Shown here: one piece after another, positions 1 to 9,149 of the stretch
How positions within the stretch are numbered: position 1 is the stretch's first letter
How the letters are laid out: every line of letters starts with the position of its first letter
Assembly (NCBI GenBank): GCA_029990175.1
Contig: JARKIP010000017.1
Coordinates: 18,184,001-18,248,000 of the forward strand
Direction of reading: 5' to 3'
Source of the DNA: Petunia secreta
Taxonomy: Eukaryota > Streptophyta > Magnoliopsida > Solanales > Solanaceae
DNA length: 64,000 nt
Translations under genes and position numbers: made by a program
The notes under the pieces: model-generated
Told to the model about the DNA's origin: nothing
What the model saw: only the letters and a program-made list of their open reading frames with translations
Database searches by the model: none

Positions 1-254
1 TTTGCTCGGCACAGGACTCGAGGGTGCCTAACACCTTCCCGAGAGTCAACCGAGATCCTTACCCGGAACTCAGACGCAGACCATTTACGAGTCATAGGTG
101 TTCTAGGTACACCACTTTGGTGACTTGGCACATCTTTAACTTGTCAAATGCCGACTCCGAAAATCTCTTAATAATTCGTGTACCTTTAACACTGTCACAG
201 ACCTTTTAAAACACTAAATTTTCTTTTTAAGTTTAGTAAAAAAGGATCGTGACA
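1..254 (+). repeat. 3' end of the 5' LTR of the large Tat element
   Basis: This matches 21412-21665 base for base in register (offset 21411), with roughly 4-5% substitutions by eye. It ends in GGATCGTGACA, where the other copy ends in GGGTCGTGACA. The LTR start lies outside the window. The divergence implies an old insertion. Confidence 0.88.
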
Positions 255-256
255 GC

Positions 257-275
257 TTGGCGACTCCGCTGGGGA
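257..275 (+). promoter_or_regulatory. Primer-binding site of the large Tat element
   Basis: Two bases after the LTR comes TTGGCGACTCCGCTGGGGA. Its complement ends in CCA, as expected for the 3' end of a priming tRNA. This type of PBS is typical of Tat/Ogre elements. I cannot name the tRNA with certainty. Confidence 0.8.
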
Positions 276-1524
276 TGAAAGTGAAAACTGAGAGTCTCAG
301 CATTTAAACTTTGTCGCTTTCGGCTTTTGAATATTGTTTGTATATGTTGCCTTGAATGTTACTGGTTTGATATGTTTGAACTGTATATACACAACTGTCT
401 TCTCTCATACACCTCTTAGTCTTCTAGAACACTGCACACATGCACGCCAGTTTCGCTTCGGCGTCTGGAATTTCTGTCGTGTCTCAGGACACAAAAAGTT
501 AACCCTTCTTAGGAAGAGGTGCGTTGGGTTAGGCCGTTAGACGTTGTCGACCGGTACCCTCGAGGCACTTCCAAATTGCCAGAAACTATAGAACATGAAC
601 CCATTGAGTCACCTAGAGTTGAACCTGTGCTTTTATCTAGGCCGATTTATTTGCATGTCATTAGACTTAGTGAGGTGGGGTACACCGGTACCGCACTTGT
701 CTAGGCAGACTCCCTCGTGTCATAATGGGCCCACGTCCCCAAAAGACACATCATGAGCATATAATGTGTTGCATTTGTTCTAGTCGAAGGGTTGTTATGC
801 TGACCGATCACCGAGGGGCGATAGCCAAATTTTGAAAAAAAAAAAGAGAAAAGGAAAATGATAGAAAAATTGGGTTTAGTCTCGTGTTTCGAAATATTTT
901 TTTTTTAGTTGTCATTTTACGCCGTTATAATGGCGAATTTTTTCAAGAACTCTTAGAGTCTAATTTTGTGTCGGGGTTTGGTCTCAAGTATTAGAAAATA
1001 ATTTGTCATAAATTTTTGCCGGTATAATGGCGAAATTTTAGGACCCTTTTGTGTATCCCCCCTTCTTCCACTCCACCCTGTGCTCAAAATATTTTGATTT
1101 TCGAGCACGGGTTTGTCGGTAATAAAAATTAAATGGATTATGACCTGGATCAGATTGATTCTTTTTTGAATCTCTATAGAAAAATTCCCGCCGCTACCAT
1201 AGTAGCAGCATGTATAAGAGCCGAGATAGGAGAAATGAAAAAGAATATTTACCATTCAAATTGAAAATGAAAATAAAAGAATATTCATAATATTTACAAT
1301 CACTATTTAATAATATTAGTATTAGAATTATTATTAGAATTGTGATAGATCGAATTTCGATATCGCTATATTAACCAACTTTTCTATCTTCCCATTCATT
1401 CCCTGTGTGCCCTTCTTCCCCCAACTCTTCCCATTCTACCAATTTGTTTGGCAAGCTGCTGTAAGTTTTCGATGAGATCCTTAATAATATCCTAGAAAAT
1501 TCATGATTTATTCGATAAAAAATT
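276..1524 (+). other. 5' leader of the Tat element, non-coding
   Basis: No convincing reading frame. It contains motifs resembling TTATAATGGCGAA near 925 and 1020, and a related one (GTCATAATGGCC) reappears near 6868. That shows the leader continues on the far side of the organelle-derived block. A/T-rich runs surround 835-905. Confidence 0.55.
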
Positions 1525-1529
1525 ATAAA

Positions 1530-1640
1530 ACGGTAGAGTACTCGGCTTTTAAGTGCAGCTAGTCTCTTTTACACATATGGATTAAGTGAGGTATTCGTCC
1601 ATACTCTCGGTAAAGTTTGGAAGATCACGACTGATTTCGC
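1530..1640 (+). pseudogene. trnK-UUU: trnK-UUU 5' exon and start of its group II intron, plastid-derived fragment
   Basis: The sequence around 1531-1553 matches the end of the plastid trnK 5' exon (ACGGTAGAGTACTCGG). The following 85 bases resemble the start of the trnK intron with several substitutions. The start of the tRNA is missing, so it cannot make a tRNA. Confidence 0.7.
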
Positions 1641-1884
1641 CTTTATTTTCTTTCTTTTACTTTTATTGACTGACATAGGGTACCAGAGAAATCTTTATTT
1701 GAATCAACTTCGTTTTGACTCTTGTTCGTTCTTTATCCGAAAGATGATTAAAAAAGAAGAAGAATAAGATCTTCAGGTGAGTCACATATTGCGCATTACG
1801 TTATAAAGAATTAATTAATCAGTTGGACATTCGAGAGACAAAAACTCGTTAAATTGGATCTATGTCCAATGGATTACACCTAGT

Positions 1885-1990
1885 AAGAAAAAGTTTTTTG
1901 TTTTAGTTCGACCTGTCGTCACATATGAAATAACGGACGGTATAAATTTAGCAACCCTTTTTTCACCGGATCCATTGCAGGAAAGGGATC
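1885..1990 (+). pseudogene. rpoC2: rpoC2 fragment (plastid RNA polymerase beta''), plastid-derived
   Basis: One frame reads RPVVTYEITDGINLATLF, characteristic of plastid rpoC2, with no start or stop of its own. It runs directly into the trnfM piece. A second rpoC2 segment lies at 3011-3060. Confidence 0.68.
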
Positions 1991-2021
1991 AACCCTAAAA
2001 TTGTTTGGCAAAACAAGATGT

Positions 2022-2095
2022 TGCGGGAGACAGGATTTGAACCCGTGACCTCAAGGTTATGAGCCTTGCGAGCTACCAAACTGCTCTACCCCGCG
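2022..2095 (-). tRNA. trnfM-CAU: Plastid-type trnfM-CAU copy inside the organelle mosaic
   Basis: On the minus strand this reads as a nearly complete plastid initiator tRNA with a CAU anticodon loop (GGCTCATAACC), the D-arm and the T-arm GGTTCAAATCC. One extra G seems to be present in the 3' acceptor strand (GCGGGAGACAGG). It lies in nuclear DNA among other fragments, so I regard it as a relic. Expression is unlikely but a fold could still form. Confidence 0.78.
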
Positions 2096-2280
2096 CCGAA
2101 GATAAGAACTGAAAACTAATAGATAAACAAGGCTTGAAGTATCAGACTTTTCTGATATTTGATAATTCTCATCGTTACTCTAAATGGTGAAGATGTTGTC
2201 GACTGCGAACCAATATTGGTTGAACCTTGTGTCAGGACCTACGGGCCAAGGGACATTCTTTTCTCTTTGCTTTATCATGC

Positions 2281-2332
2281 GAGAGGAACCACACCAATCC
2301 ATCTCGAACTTGGTGGTTAAACTCTACTGCGG
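2281..2332 (+). pseudogene. rrn5: Plastid 5S rRNA fragment
   Basis: It contains GAGGAACCACACCAATCC and TTGGTGGTTAAACTCTACTG, the middle of plastid 5S rRNA. Both ends of the rRNA are missing. Confidence 0.75.
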
Positions 2333-2731
2333 GCACGGATTTTTATGGTCCAAGTGTATTTTGTTCTATTTATAGAAAAAATAGAAATCTTTAAAGAATT
2401 TCTATGTCAGTTTTTGGTCTGAATACAGATAAAACGAATAGCTTTCGTATCAGAGGAGTGGCTGCCGATCTACCCTATGGCTGGATAGATAAATGTTTGG
2501 ATTTTTGCGATTATTTTTTAACAGGGGTTGCTGAGTAGAGCGGGATCCACTTTTTGGGGAATATGAGTCGAAGCAATAACAAGAATATTTCTAGTAGAAC
2601 ATCTTTCACAATCTCTGGAGAGATGGTTCACTAATAGACCGAGGGACGATATAGTAATTTTGGTTGGATTTATCAGCCGAAGCAGGAATTTACCCGATAG
2701 TCCCCATTTTGGGAATGTCCAGTGCCAAAGT

Positions 2732-2734
2732 CCT

Positions 2735-2766
<32 letters not shown>

Positions 2767-2787
2767 TGATCATCGCCTTGGTAAGCT
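2732..2787 (-). pseudogene. rrn16: Plastid 16S rRNA fragment
   Basis: The minus strand contains GATCAGTAGCTGGTCTGAGA and GATGATCAGCCACAC, an internal 16S rRNA segment. It abuts the ndhK piece without a spacer. Confidence 0.75.
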
Positions 2788-2826
2788 AGATGTATATTTG
2801 CCAGGTTGCCCACCTAAACCGGAAGC
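2788..2826 (+). pseudogene. ndhK: ndhK C-terminal fragment, plastid-derived
   Basis: It reads DVYLPGCPPKPEA, the conserved cysteine-containing segment of the plastid NADH dehydrogenase-like subunit K, followed at once by a stop and unrelated sequence. Confidence 0.65.
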
Positions 2827-3010
2827 GTAGTTCTTGGTCTGTGAAGATGCGTTGTTAGGTGCTCCATTTTATTTTCCCATTGAGGCCGAACCTAAACCTG
2901 TGCTCGAGACAACTATTCAGTCTATTTGATCGAATTGATAGATACGAAAACTTCCCCATTTCTTTGGGTTTCTTTTTTTTTTGGTGGCTTCACTTTCTTT
3001 GATTGGAAAA

Positions 3011-3060
3011 GTGATATAACACATGGTCTTCCAAAAGTGGAACAGGTGTTAGAAGTGCGT
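3011..3060 (+). pseudogene. rpoC2: rpoC2 fragment, second piece
   Basis: It reads DITHGLPKVEQVLEVR, matching a conserved rpoC2 segment from a different part of the gene than the piece at 1885. The flanking sequence is unrelated. Confidence 0.68.
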
Positions 3061-3370
3061 TTGATTCGTAGAATCGAGAATGAAGTTTTCATTTTGTACA
3101 TGTCGTCTCATATTTCTTGAAAAAGTGATTCGATTGATGGGATTTGGTATGAGATCGATGATCTTTTGTACTAAAAGTCGAATAATTCGATGGATTGGAA
3201 TGAATTTTTAAAGGATGAAACTTCAGAAAGAATGAAGTGAAGGATAAACGTATATACATACGTATTGAATACTGTATCAAATGATTAATGACGACCCGAA
3301 TCCGTTTTTTATAGAAAAAAATAAGAATTAATTCGAAATACTAAAAAAGAAATAAGAATAAGGAGTCTTT

Positions 3371-3425
3371 ATGTCGCGTTACCGAGGACCTTGTTTCAAA
3401 CAAATACGCCGCCTGGGGGCTTTGT
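3371..3425 (+). pseudogene. rps4: rps4 5' end, plastid-derived fragment
   Basis: It begins with an ATG and reads MSRYRGPCFKQIRRLGAL, the N-terminus of plastid ribosomal protein S4, then departs from rps4. The frame stays open for a few dozen further codons of unrelated sequence. Confidence 0.78.
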
Positions 3426-3560
3426 TGTTTGCTGTTCAAGAATTCTTGTTTAGGCAGTTCATACTATCCATACAAATTTTTGACTGCTACTTAGTATTGG
3501 CAATAGGTCTGAAAAAGTATCTAAAAATATCAAATTTAGATATTTGTACCCTGTCGAAGT

Positions 3561-3630
3561 AAGTCGGGCGGGAAGTGGTGTTTCCAGTGGCGGATGGGTG
3601 AGTAACGCGTAAGAACCTGCCCTTGGGAAG
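3561..3630 (+). pseudogene. rrn16: Plastid 16S rRNA fragment, near its 5' end
   Basis: It contains GAAGTGGTGTTTCCAGTGGC followed by GTGAGTAACGCGTAAGAACC, the 5' domain of plastid 16S rRNA. Part of the same stretch recurs at 4918-4976. Confidence 0.8.
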
Positions 3631-3639
3631 TGTTTTTCC

Positions 3640-3741
3640 TTGTGTGGATCCTATTTCAATGGGAACTTGATGAGTCGATCCACCTACACGTCTTGCTTTT
3701 ACTGTTATATTGGGAGTTACTCCACGTATTGCTCGACACAT
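3640..3741 (-). pseudogene. rps7: rps7 fragment, plastid-derived
   Basis: The minus-strand frame reads ITVKARRVGGSTHQVPIEIG, typical of plastid ribosomal protein S7, flanked by unrelated sequence. Confidence 0.78.
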
Positions 3742-3847
3742 CTGAGATCGCCAAATGCTCGGGAGTTGGATCAGTGATCAATTTCTGCATTTCATCGTAA
3801 ACCAAATTGGTTATTTCCAAGCATGGACTTTGCGGTTCTTATAGATC

Positions 3848-3972
3848 TAATTCATTGAAATTCCATCCAATAAAACGGAAGAATTGTAAATCTCCAAAAT
3901 AATAGATAGAAATACCGCAAATAAGGCCATTGCGACACCCATCAAAGGATTAGTTCCCCACCCAGGAGCTAT
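3848..3972 (-). pseudogene. psbH: psbH 3' part with its stop codon, plastid-derived
   Basis: The minus strand reads APGWGTNPLMGVAMALFAVF and continues through the usual C-terminus to the stop. This covers more than half of photosystem II protein H including its membrane segment. The N-terminal half is missing. Confidence 0.78.
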
Positions 3973-4104
3973 GGTCTAGTTATCTATTTTAGCTATTTTA
4001 AATCATTGAATGGGATAGCCGAGCCATTCCCTTTTCTTTCGGACACCAGTACGGGCAAAACCACTACCCCCATAAACTGAAAATCCATAACCCCAGTTGC
4101 TACG

Positions 4105-4185
4105 GGAATGCCGTTTAGTTGCCCTATTCGGGAATCTCCGGATTTATGCTTATTTTCAACTCCCCGAAGCATTCAATGTGTATTC
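4105..4185 (-). pseudogene. rrn23: Plastid 23S rRNA fragment, 5' domain
   Basis: The minus strand contains GCTTCGGGGAGTTGAAAATA and CCGGAGATTCCCGAATAGGG, near the 5' end of plastid 23S rRNA. A nearby part of the same rRNA appears at 6285-6338. Confidence 0.72.
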
Positions 4186-4216
4186 CTGAATAATCTCATT
4201 TTTCAATTATTCAATA

Positions 4217-4299
4217 GCCAGATTAGTGCAGCTTGAGTAGTAAAGTCATGTGCTATGAATGCATAAGCAGGTAAAGAGTACATGCGTTGAGCTACCAAA
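4217..4299 (-). pseudogene. psaB: psaB fragment, plastid-derived
   Basis: The minus strand reads LVAQRMYSLPAYAFIAHDFT, then TTQAAL, resembling photosystem I apoprotein PsaB. It ends abruptly in unrelated sequence. Confidence 0.6.
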
Positions 4300-4359
4300 G
4301 AAGTAATAACAAAACTACATTTCCCCCCACCCCACTCCATGTACGAATAAAGGTCGAGA

Positions 4360-4450
4360 TAGTGTTGGTCAACCAATTAATGTGAGTTGTGAGGTACAAC
4401 AATTATTAGGAAATAATCGAGTTAGGGCTGTAGCTATGAGTGCTACTTTG
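4360..4450 (+). pseudogene. atpB: atpB fragment, plastid-derived
   Basis: It reads VGQPINVSCEVQQLLGNNRV, then RAVAMSAT, the N-terminal beta-barrel region of the plastid ATP synthase beta subunit. It lacks the nucleotide-binding domain. Confidence 0.78.
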
Positions 4451-4721
4451 GTTAAAGTCCCTTTTTCTGAGAAAGGAGAATAGGAATGAAATAAAATCGA
4501 AATATTCATCTGTAACATCTATATATCTCGCAATTCCAATCAACCGATTCATTGAGTAACTCTTGTTGATCATTCGGACCTTTCAATTCATAGATGTAGA
4601 TCTCGGACCTATGAATGGGGATATTTGCCCCTCTATTAGAGGTATTCCAGAAATGTCTGCGATCGAGTAAATAGCTGGATCGGACTTAGGATTAGTCAGT
4701 TCTATTTCTCGATGGGGCGGG

Positions 4722-4875
4722 GAAATGATGTCATGCTTGCTTTTGGCACTCCTGAGAAGCAAATCTTGATTGAACCTATATTTGCTCAATGGATACAATC
4801 CGCTCATGGTAAAACTTCATATGGGTTCGATGTACTTTTATCTTCAACAAGTGTCCTAGCATTCAATGCGGGTCC
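4722..4875 (+). pseudogene. psaB: psaB fragment, second piece
   Basis: The open stretch includes MLAFGTPEKQILIEPIFAQW and IQSAHGKTSYGFDVLLSS, a luminal-loop part of PsaB. It runs into unrelated bases and then 16S rRNA. Confidence 0.75.
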
Positions 4876-4917
4876 CCGCAGACGATTTGACCAACCCTGC
4901 TCCTGCTACGACATTGG

Positions 4918-4976
4918 TGGCATGCTTAACACATGCAAGTCGGACGGGAAGTGGTGTTTCCAGTGGCGGACGGGTG
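4918..4976 (+). pseudogene. rrn16: Plastid 16S rRNA fragment overlapping the 3561 piece
   Basis: It contains GCTTAACACATGCAAGTCGG and then the same GGAAGTGGTGTTTCCAGTGG seen at 3561-3630, so this region of 16S was sampled twice. Confidence 0.78.
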
Positions 4977-5094
4977 CTTCCGGTTCTGTCGGTGATTGAA
5001 ACAATTTTGTCTTTCCATTTTCATCCATTAAATAATATTTAAATTTAATCACTTAAAAAGTTTCTTTTTAAGAACCAAAAAGATTTGTGCCAAA

Positions 5095-5175
5095 ATCAGC
5101 ATTGAATCCCTTACAAACTAATGGATGTAAACAAATAGCGCGCCCCTCCACTAAAACGGGACCAAAGGTCTTGAG
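5095..5175 (-). pseudogene. rpoC1: rpoC1 fragment, plastid-derived
   Basis: The minus strand reads GPVLVEGRAICLHPLVCKGF, then NADF, which borders the active-site DFDGD motif of rpoC1. The catalytic aspartates themselves are cut off. Confidence 0.72.
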
Positions 5176-5364
5176 CGACCAATCCGGCAGAACAACTCAA
5201 AAGATAAAGAAGTATCGTTAATCTCTTCATGCTCGTTCTCTACCCCTTCTTACCCTAAAAAACAGGGAGTTTTCATAATTTTATTTTTTTGATCATAAAT
5301 AATCGCCAACAAGAATTTGGTTCATTTTACGAACTTGAGCCCAATCTGAGTTTTTGTAGTTGGA

Positions 5365-5442
5365 TTTGCTGTTGAAATTGAAACCATTTAGGTTGAAAGC
5401 CATAGTGCTGACACCTAAAGCGGTAAACCAGATACCTACATG
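5365..5442 (-). pseudogene. psbA: psbA fragment, plastid-derived
   Basis: The minus strand reads [20 protein letters not shown], from the C-terminal part of the photosystem II D1 protein, then diverges from psbA. Confidence 0.72.
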
Positions 5443-5815
5443 ACGAATTGATATGGTATATTCATATCATAATATATGAACAGTAAGAACTAGCATTCTT
5501 ATTGAGACTATAACTCATAGGGAAGAAAATCAAGTTGTTTCCTGAAAGAAAAGAACTTAAGCTAAAGTTTTTTGAGAAATGAATATCTTACCTTCATTGA
5601 TAATAGCGAAAAATCTCGGGCATTTTTTTTTATTCTCTTTTTTTTTTAATATTCAATATTTATATTTATATTGACAATAGTGTATCGAACAAATATAACT
5701 CATTGTGATAAACGAAGTGGATCTATTTCGGTCCCAAATTCCTTATCAGTCTCTATCTTTATCTTATTCTAGGGGACAACTTTATAACTACAATCTAACT
5801 AATAGATAGTATTCC

Positions 5816-5932
5816 ACAAATCTCACTGCACTGACCATAGTAAACTCCTTCTCGTTGTACCGAAATAGAGGTCTGATTTAAACGACCAGGTACAACATCA
5901 CATTTGACACCTAAGGAAGGTACAGCCCAACT
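5816..5932 (-). pseudogene. cox2: cox2 fragment, mitochondrion-derived
   Basis: The minus strand reads SWAVPSLGVKCDVVPGRLNQ, then SVQREGVYYGQCSEICG. This is the copper-A binding region of mitochondrial cytochrome oxidase subunit 2 with both CuA cysteines. It is the only clearly mitochondrial piece I recognised. The fragment is about 39 codons and lacks the rest of the protein. Confidence 0.8.
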
Positions 5933-6119
5933 AGAATTGGATTCATATATATATCCACCCATGTGGTAGTCCAAAGCATTATTATTTTTAGGATCCGGAT
6001 CCATTATTCATTCAATGGAAACTAGTACTATCAATTAATTTTCAATCGTGGATACATATGTAACCCTAAAACACGGCATTAGCGGGATTGGGCTCCCCTG
6101 CAGAAATACAACAAACATG

Positions 6120-6178
6120 GGATAGCCGCGCCTGATCGAATTGATCAGGTCATGTAGGAACAAGGTTCAAGTTTACCG
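6120..6178 (-). pseudogene. rrn23: Plastid 23S rRNA fragment, 3' region
   Basis: The minus strand contains CTTGAACCTTGTTCCTACAT and GACCTGATCAATTCGATCAG, which I recall from the 3' region of plastid 23S rRNA. It is followed directly by the petA piece. Confidence 0.55.
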
Positions 6179-6180
6179 GT

Positions 6181-6236
6181 CATCTCCCTGACCAAATCCG
6201 CCTACATTAGGATTACTCATTAATGGTTGATCAAAT
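6181..6236 (-). pseudogene. petA: petA fragment, plastid-derived
   Basis: The minus strand reads DQPLMSNPNVGGFGQGD, a conserved motif of plastid cytochrome f, within an 84-codon open stretch that is otherwise a patchwork. Confidence 0.75.
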
Positions 6237-6284
6237 TTGATAGATTCACCCTTGGACCGAGGTACTGATGTTGATTTTCTAATC

Positions 6285-6338
6285 TCGCGGCTACTAAGAT
6301 GTTTCAGTTTGCCAGGTTGTCTCTTGCCTGCCCAAAGG
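6285..6338 (-). pseudogene. rrn23: Plastid 23S rRNA fragment, 5' domain
   Basis: The minus strand contains GCAAGAGACAACCTGGCAAA and CTGAAACATCTTAGTAGCC, adjacent in the native rRNA to the piece at 4105-4185. Confidence 0.68.
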
Positions 6339-6799
6339 ATCCCATGATCCTGAACCGATCTTACCTGGGATCGCAAATCCCAAGTTTGTCGATGAAGAGA
6401 GGATCTAAATGAGAGCTTGAATACCACTTATAAATAATCCAAGGAGCATGACAGGTCAAAGAATGATCGAGAATATCAAGGTATATTGTCTCCTGCTTCG
6501 ACTGATAAATCTGGCTCTCCTAGGGTTCCCTCATCTGAGATCTCTGGGGAAGAGGATCAAGTTGGCCCTTGCGCTATTTAATAACTATCTATGTAGAGAT
6601 CGACATGAGAGTCCAACTACATTGCCAGAATCCTTTGTACCACATAGTATGTAGATTTTGGCGAAGAGTATATAAGACAAAGGAGACTTTTCTGATATCT
6701 GATAATTCTCTATCAGGAACACCCCGGGGTATGCGCTAGAGCCCTTGATAGGCACTCCAGAACCCGCCAACGCTCACTTCTGCTTCTATTGGAACACAA

Positions 6800-7730
6800 G
6801 ATTCCCCTTTTCCACAGTCCAAGTCAAGTTCATATTTTGAAATTAATTTATCGAGGTTTTACGTCGTCATAATGGCCAATCTTAGAAATCAATTTTGCGT
6901 CTAATTTGTGTAATATTTTGTGTCGTCCTAATTGACAGATTTTGTAAATACTCTAAAGATTATTTCTCGAATTAGATCAATGAGTTTGTTTCAAACAAAA
7001 AAATAAAAATAAAACAAAAAATTGTGTCCGTCTTTGTGTTGTGGTAATGTCCGATTTTGGAGTCACCTTTTGGATAAGAAAAATAGTTTGTTTCATAATC
7101 TGTTCTTAAGTTACGTTTCGAATCTCCGGTTGAGTCTTAATTTTCAAATATATATATATTATTTCAGGGTCCCACTTTATTTGTTTTGTTTAATGTCAAG
7201 TCAGGGTGCATATGATAAATTGCAATTAGCTAAGTTGTATTTTGCGTTGATCCTGGTAGAATAATTTGACTCCGCTAAAAAATCGAGTCTCATTATTTTC
7301 ACCGTCCAGTGTACCCGCCCAATGTGTCAGTTTGTATATATCTTTGACTCGTGCATCATGTCAAGCACTTTTATTTTGAGTTTGTCTCGTGTCGTTTGTC
7401 TAAATTACGTTTGTTGAGTCAGAAAAATAGGAAAGGAAAAAATAAATATATTTAATCATCCAAGTTCGTCCTTGTGCTGATTATGTATCAGTAACAATTT
7501 TGTTCTAATTTTTTTATCAAGGCACATAAGCAACCTTTCGGGGATATGATCGGTACACTCGGCTTACCCCGTTAACCATTTCGAGATGACGCATAACAAC
7601 CTTAGGCTGCGACCTGTGATTCTTTTGTGCTAACCCGGTTTGTTTGCATTAGCTTTGGAATTTAGAGATTTGGTACGGAATTCTGGCATCATTCCACACA
7701 TACACAACATGATCAAAGGAACCCGTTACC
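6800..7730 (+). other. Tat element leader, continued
   Basis: A/T-rich non-coding DNA resembling 880-1090, including an ATAATGGCC motif near 6870. No supported gene. It leads into the gag remnant. Confidence 0.5.
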
Positions 7731-8774
7731 ATGTCGTTTGATAAGGGAAATTCTGAGATCGGTGCCCATGAACTTCTAGTGCTGGAAAACAAGAGGTTGA
7801 CTGAAGAGGTCAAAAATCTGAAACAATTGGTGGCTGATATGTATATCGCCATGAACACGGGACAAGCTTGTCCTACTGTGCCAGTTAGTCTTCTAGGGCA
7901 TGCCTCGACTGTCTTACATCAGGCACAAGGCCCTACAGCTGAGGACCTGCAGTATTCTCCCGACTCTCCCTACTATAGCACAACAGATGTTATGATAACC
8001 TCCCCAGTGTGTCCTCTGGAACCACCACCTCCACCCAAACAGACTTGTGCTTCACCCCTGGTCTCTGTTCCACCATTCACAGGCTTAGCTAGGACGGAGA
8101 GTCTTAGGAAGAAAGATGAAAGAGAACGAGGTCCAGGAAGGAGGGATGAGGAACGGTACAAACTGCTCCACTCACGCCCTCGAGCCTCACAGAAGCATCA
8201 TTCGCAACACTACCCTTTACAAGATACAAAACGTTCCATTCCTCCGCTCCAAAAAGCGCGACCATATGCTCCAAAATTTGCATATCCGCAATGGACCGCG
8301 CCAGCCTCACAGTCTACATACCACACTCACCAAGCTCTACATAATCAATATCGGACTCCACCAAAATTTCCATATCGATCAAGGAGACCTTCTACTTTCA
8401 TCCCAACACCCGAATACAAGAAGGCGCGAGAAGAGAAAAAGAGAAAGCTCACGCCAATCGGGGAATCTTACACTAGTGTCTTCGAGAAGTTGCAGGCTTT
8501 GGATATGTTGAGGCCAATCTATGGGAATATGCATCCCATGGGAAAGGTTGATTATTCTCGCCGATGTGCTTACCATTCGGGCGCACCTGGGCATGACACA
8601 GAAGATTGCCACTATCTCAAAAGGGCAATTCAGGTCTTGATAGATAATGGTCAGGTCCAAGTCGAGGGCTCAGATACCCCAAAAATCAACCAGAACTCTT
8701 TGTCAGTCCATGATGATGTGCATATGGTGAGAATGGTGAGAGCCGAATCTACAATGGCGCATGGTATCTGTTGA
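7731..8774 (+). pseudogene. Internally shortened Tat/Ogre gag
   Basis: A 347-residue open frame. Residues about 10-45 form a leucine-rich coiled coil, 90-230 are Pro/Arg/Ser-rich, and residues 279-293 carry CAYHSGAPGHDTEDC, the C-terminal His/Cys motif of Tat/Ogre gag, followed by LIDNGQV. The large helical capsid core normally between these parts is not visible, so gag has the two ends without the middle. Gag forms the particle that packages element RNA; without a core this product probably could not do so alone. The frame stops at 8774. The following 375 bases contain short open stretches but no protease or RT. Confidence 0.72.
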
Positions 8775-9149
8775 TGATGTGTCAGTTGGGGCCAACAATA
8801 TGTTAGTGACAGTGAACTGTGTTCCCGAAATTGTGCCAGGGGTGGCAGACAGACTAAGGGTTGAAGAAATGAAGAATATGAACATGTCTCTCGAGAAGCC
8901 AATTCCACATCTTACCGGGTCATTCATCAATCCCAAAGAAGTGAAGTCTACTCTGATGGGAGCTGGAGAAAATGAGGAAAAAAAGAAGAAATTGCCAGAT
9001 TCGGGGATTTTTTTTTTTTTTTGGTATCAGCATGGTGTATCCTTGTGAAGGGCTCAACAATGCATGAAAAGTAAGAAACTGGCCCTGACTTGCAATTGAG
9101 TGACTGTGAAATATTATAGCTTGTTTTTGCTAATCTTTCTGTGTACTTG
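8775..9149 (+). other. Remnant between gag and the solo LTR, pol absent
   Basis: A short Lys/Glu-rich open stretch (8761-9048) overlaps the gag end. A run of about 15 T lies near 9008. Nothing resembling protease or RT follows, although that is where pol would begin in an autonomous relative. Confidence 0.45.

Larger units (their letters stand above)
1525..6800. other. Scrambled mosaic of plastid and mitochondrial DNA fragments (NUPT/NUMT)
   Basis: More than 20 short pieces, mostly 40-160 bp, match plastid genes from widely separated loci (trnK, rpoC2, trnfM, 5S, 16S and 23S rRNA, ndhK, rps4, rps7, psbH, psaB, atpB, rpoC1, psbA, petA), and one matches mitochondrial cox2. They occur in both orientations and in an order unlike any plastid map, joined directly or by short unrecognised stretches. 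Some loci are sampled more than once. The block sits within the leader of the Tat element. Borders are approximate because the outermost pieces are not identified. This is recognition from memory of the gene products, not alignment. Confidence 0.82.

Noticed and set aside
1530..6340. Functional plastid genes
   Set aside because: All pieces are short, internally cut and scrambled. Only the trnfM copy is nearly complete and it carries an extra base.
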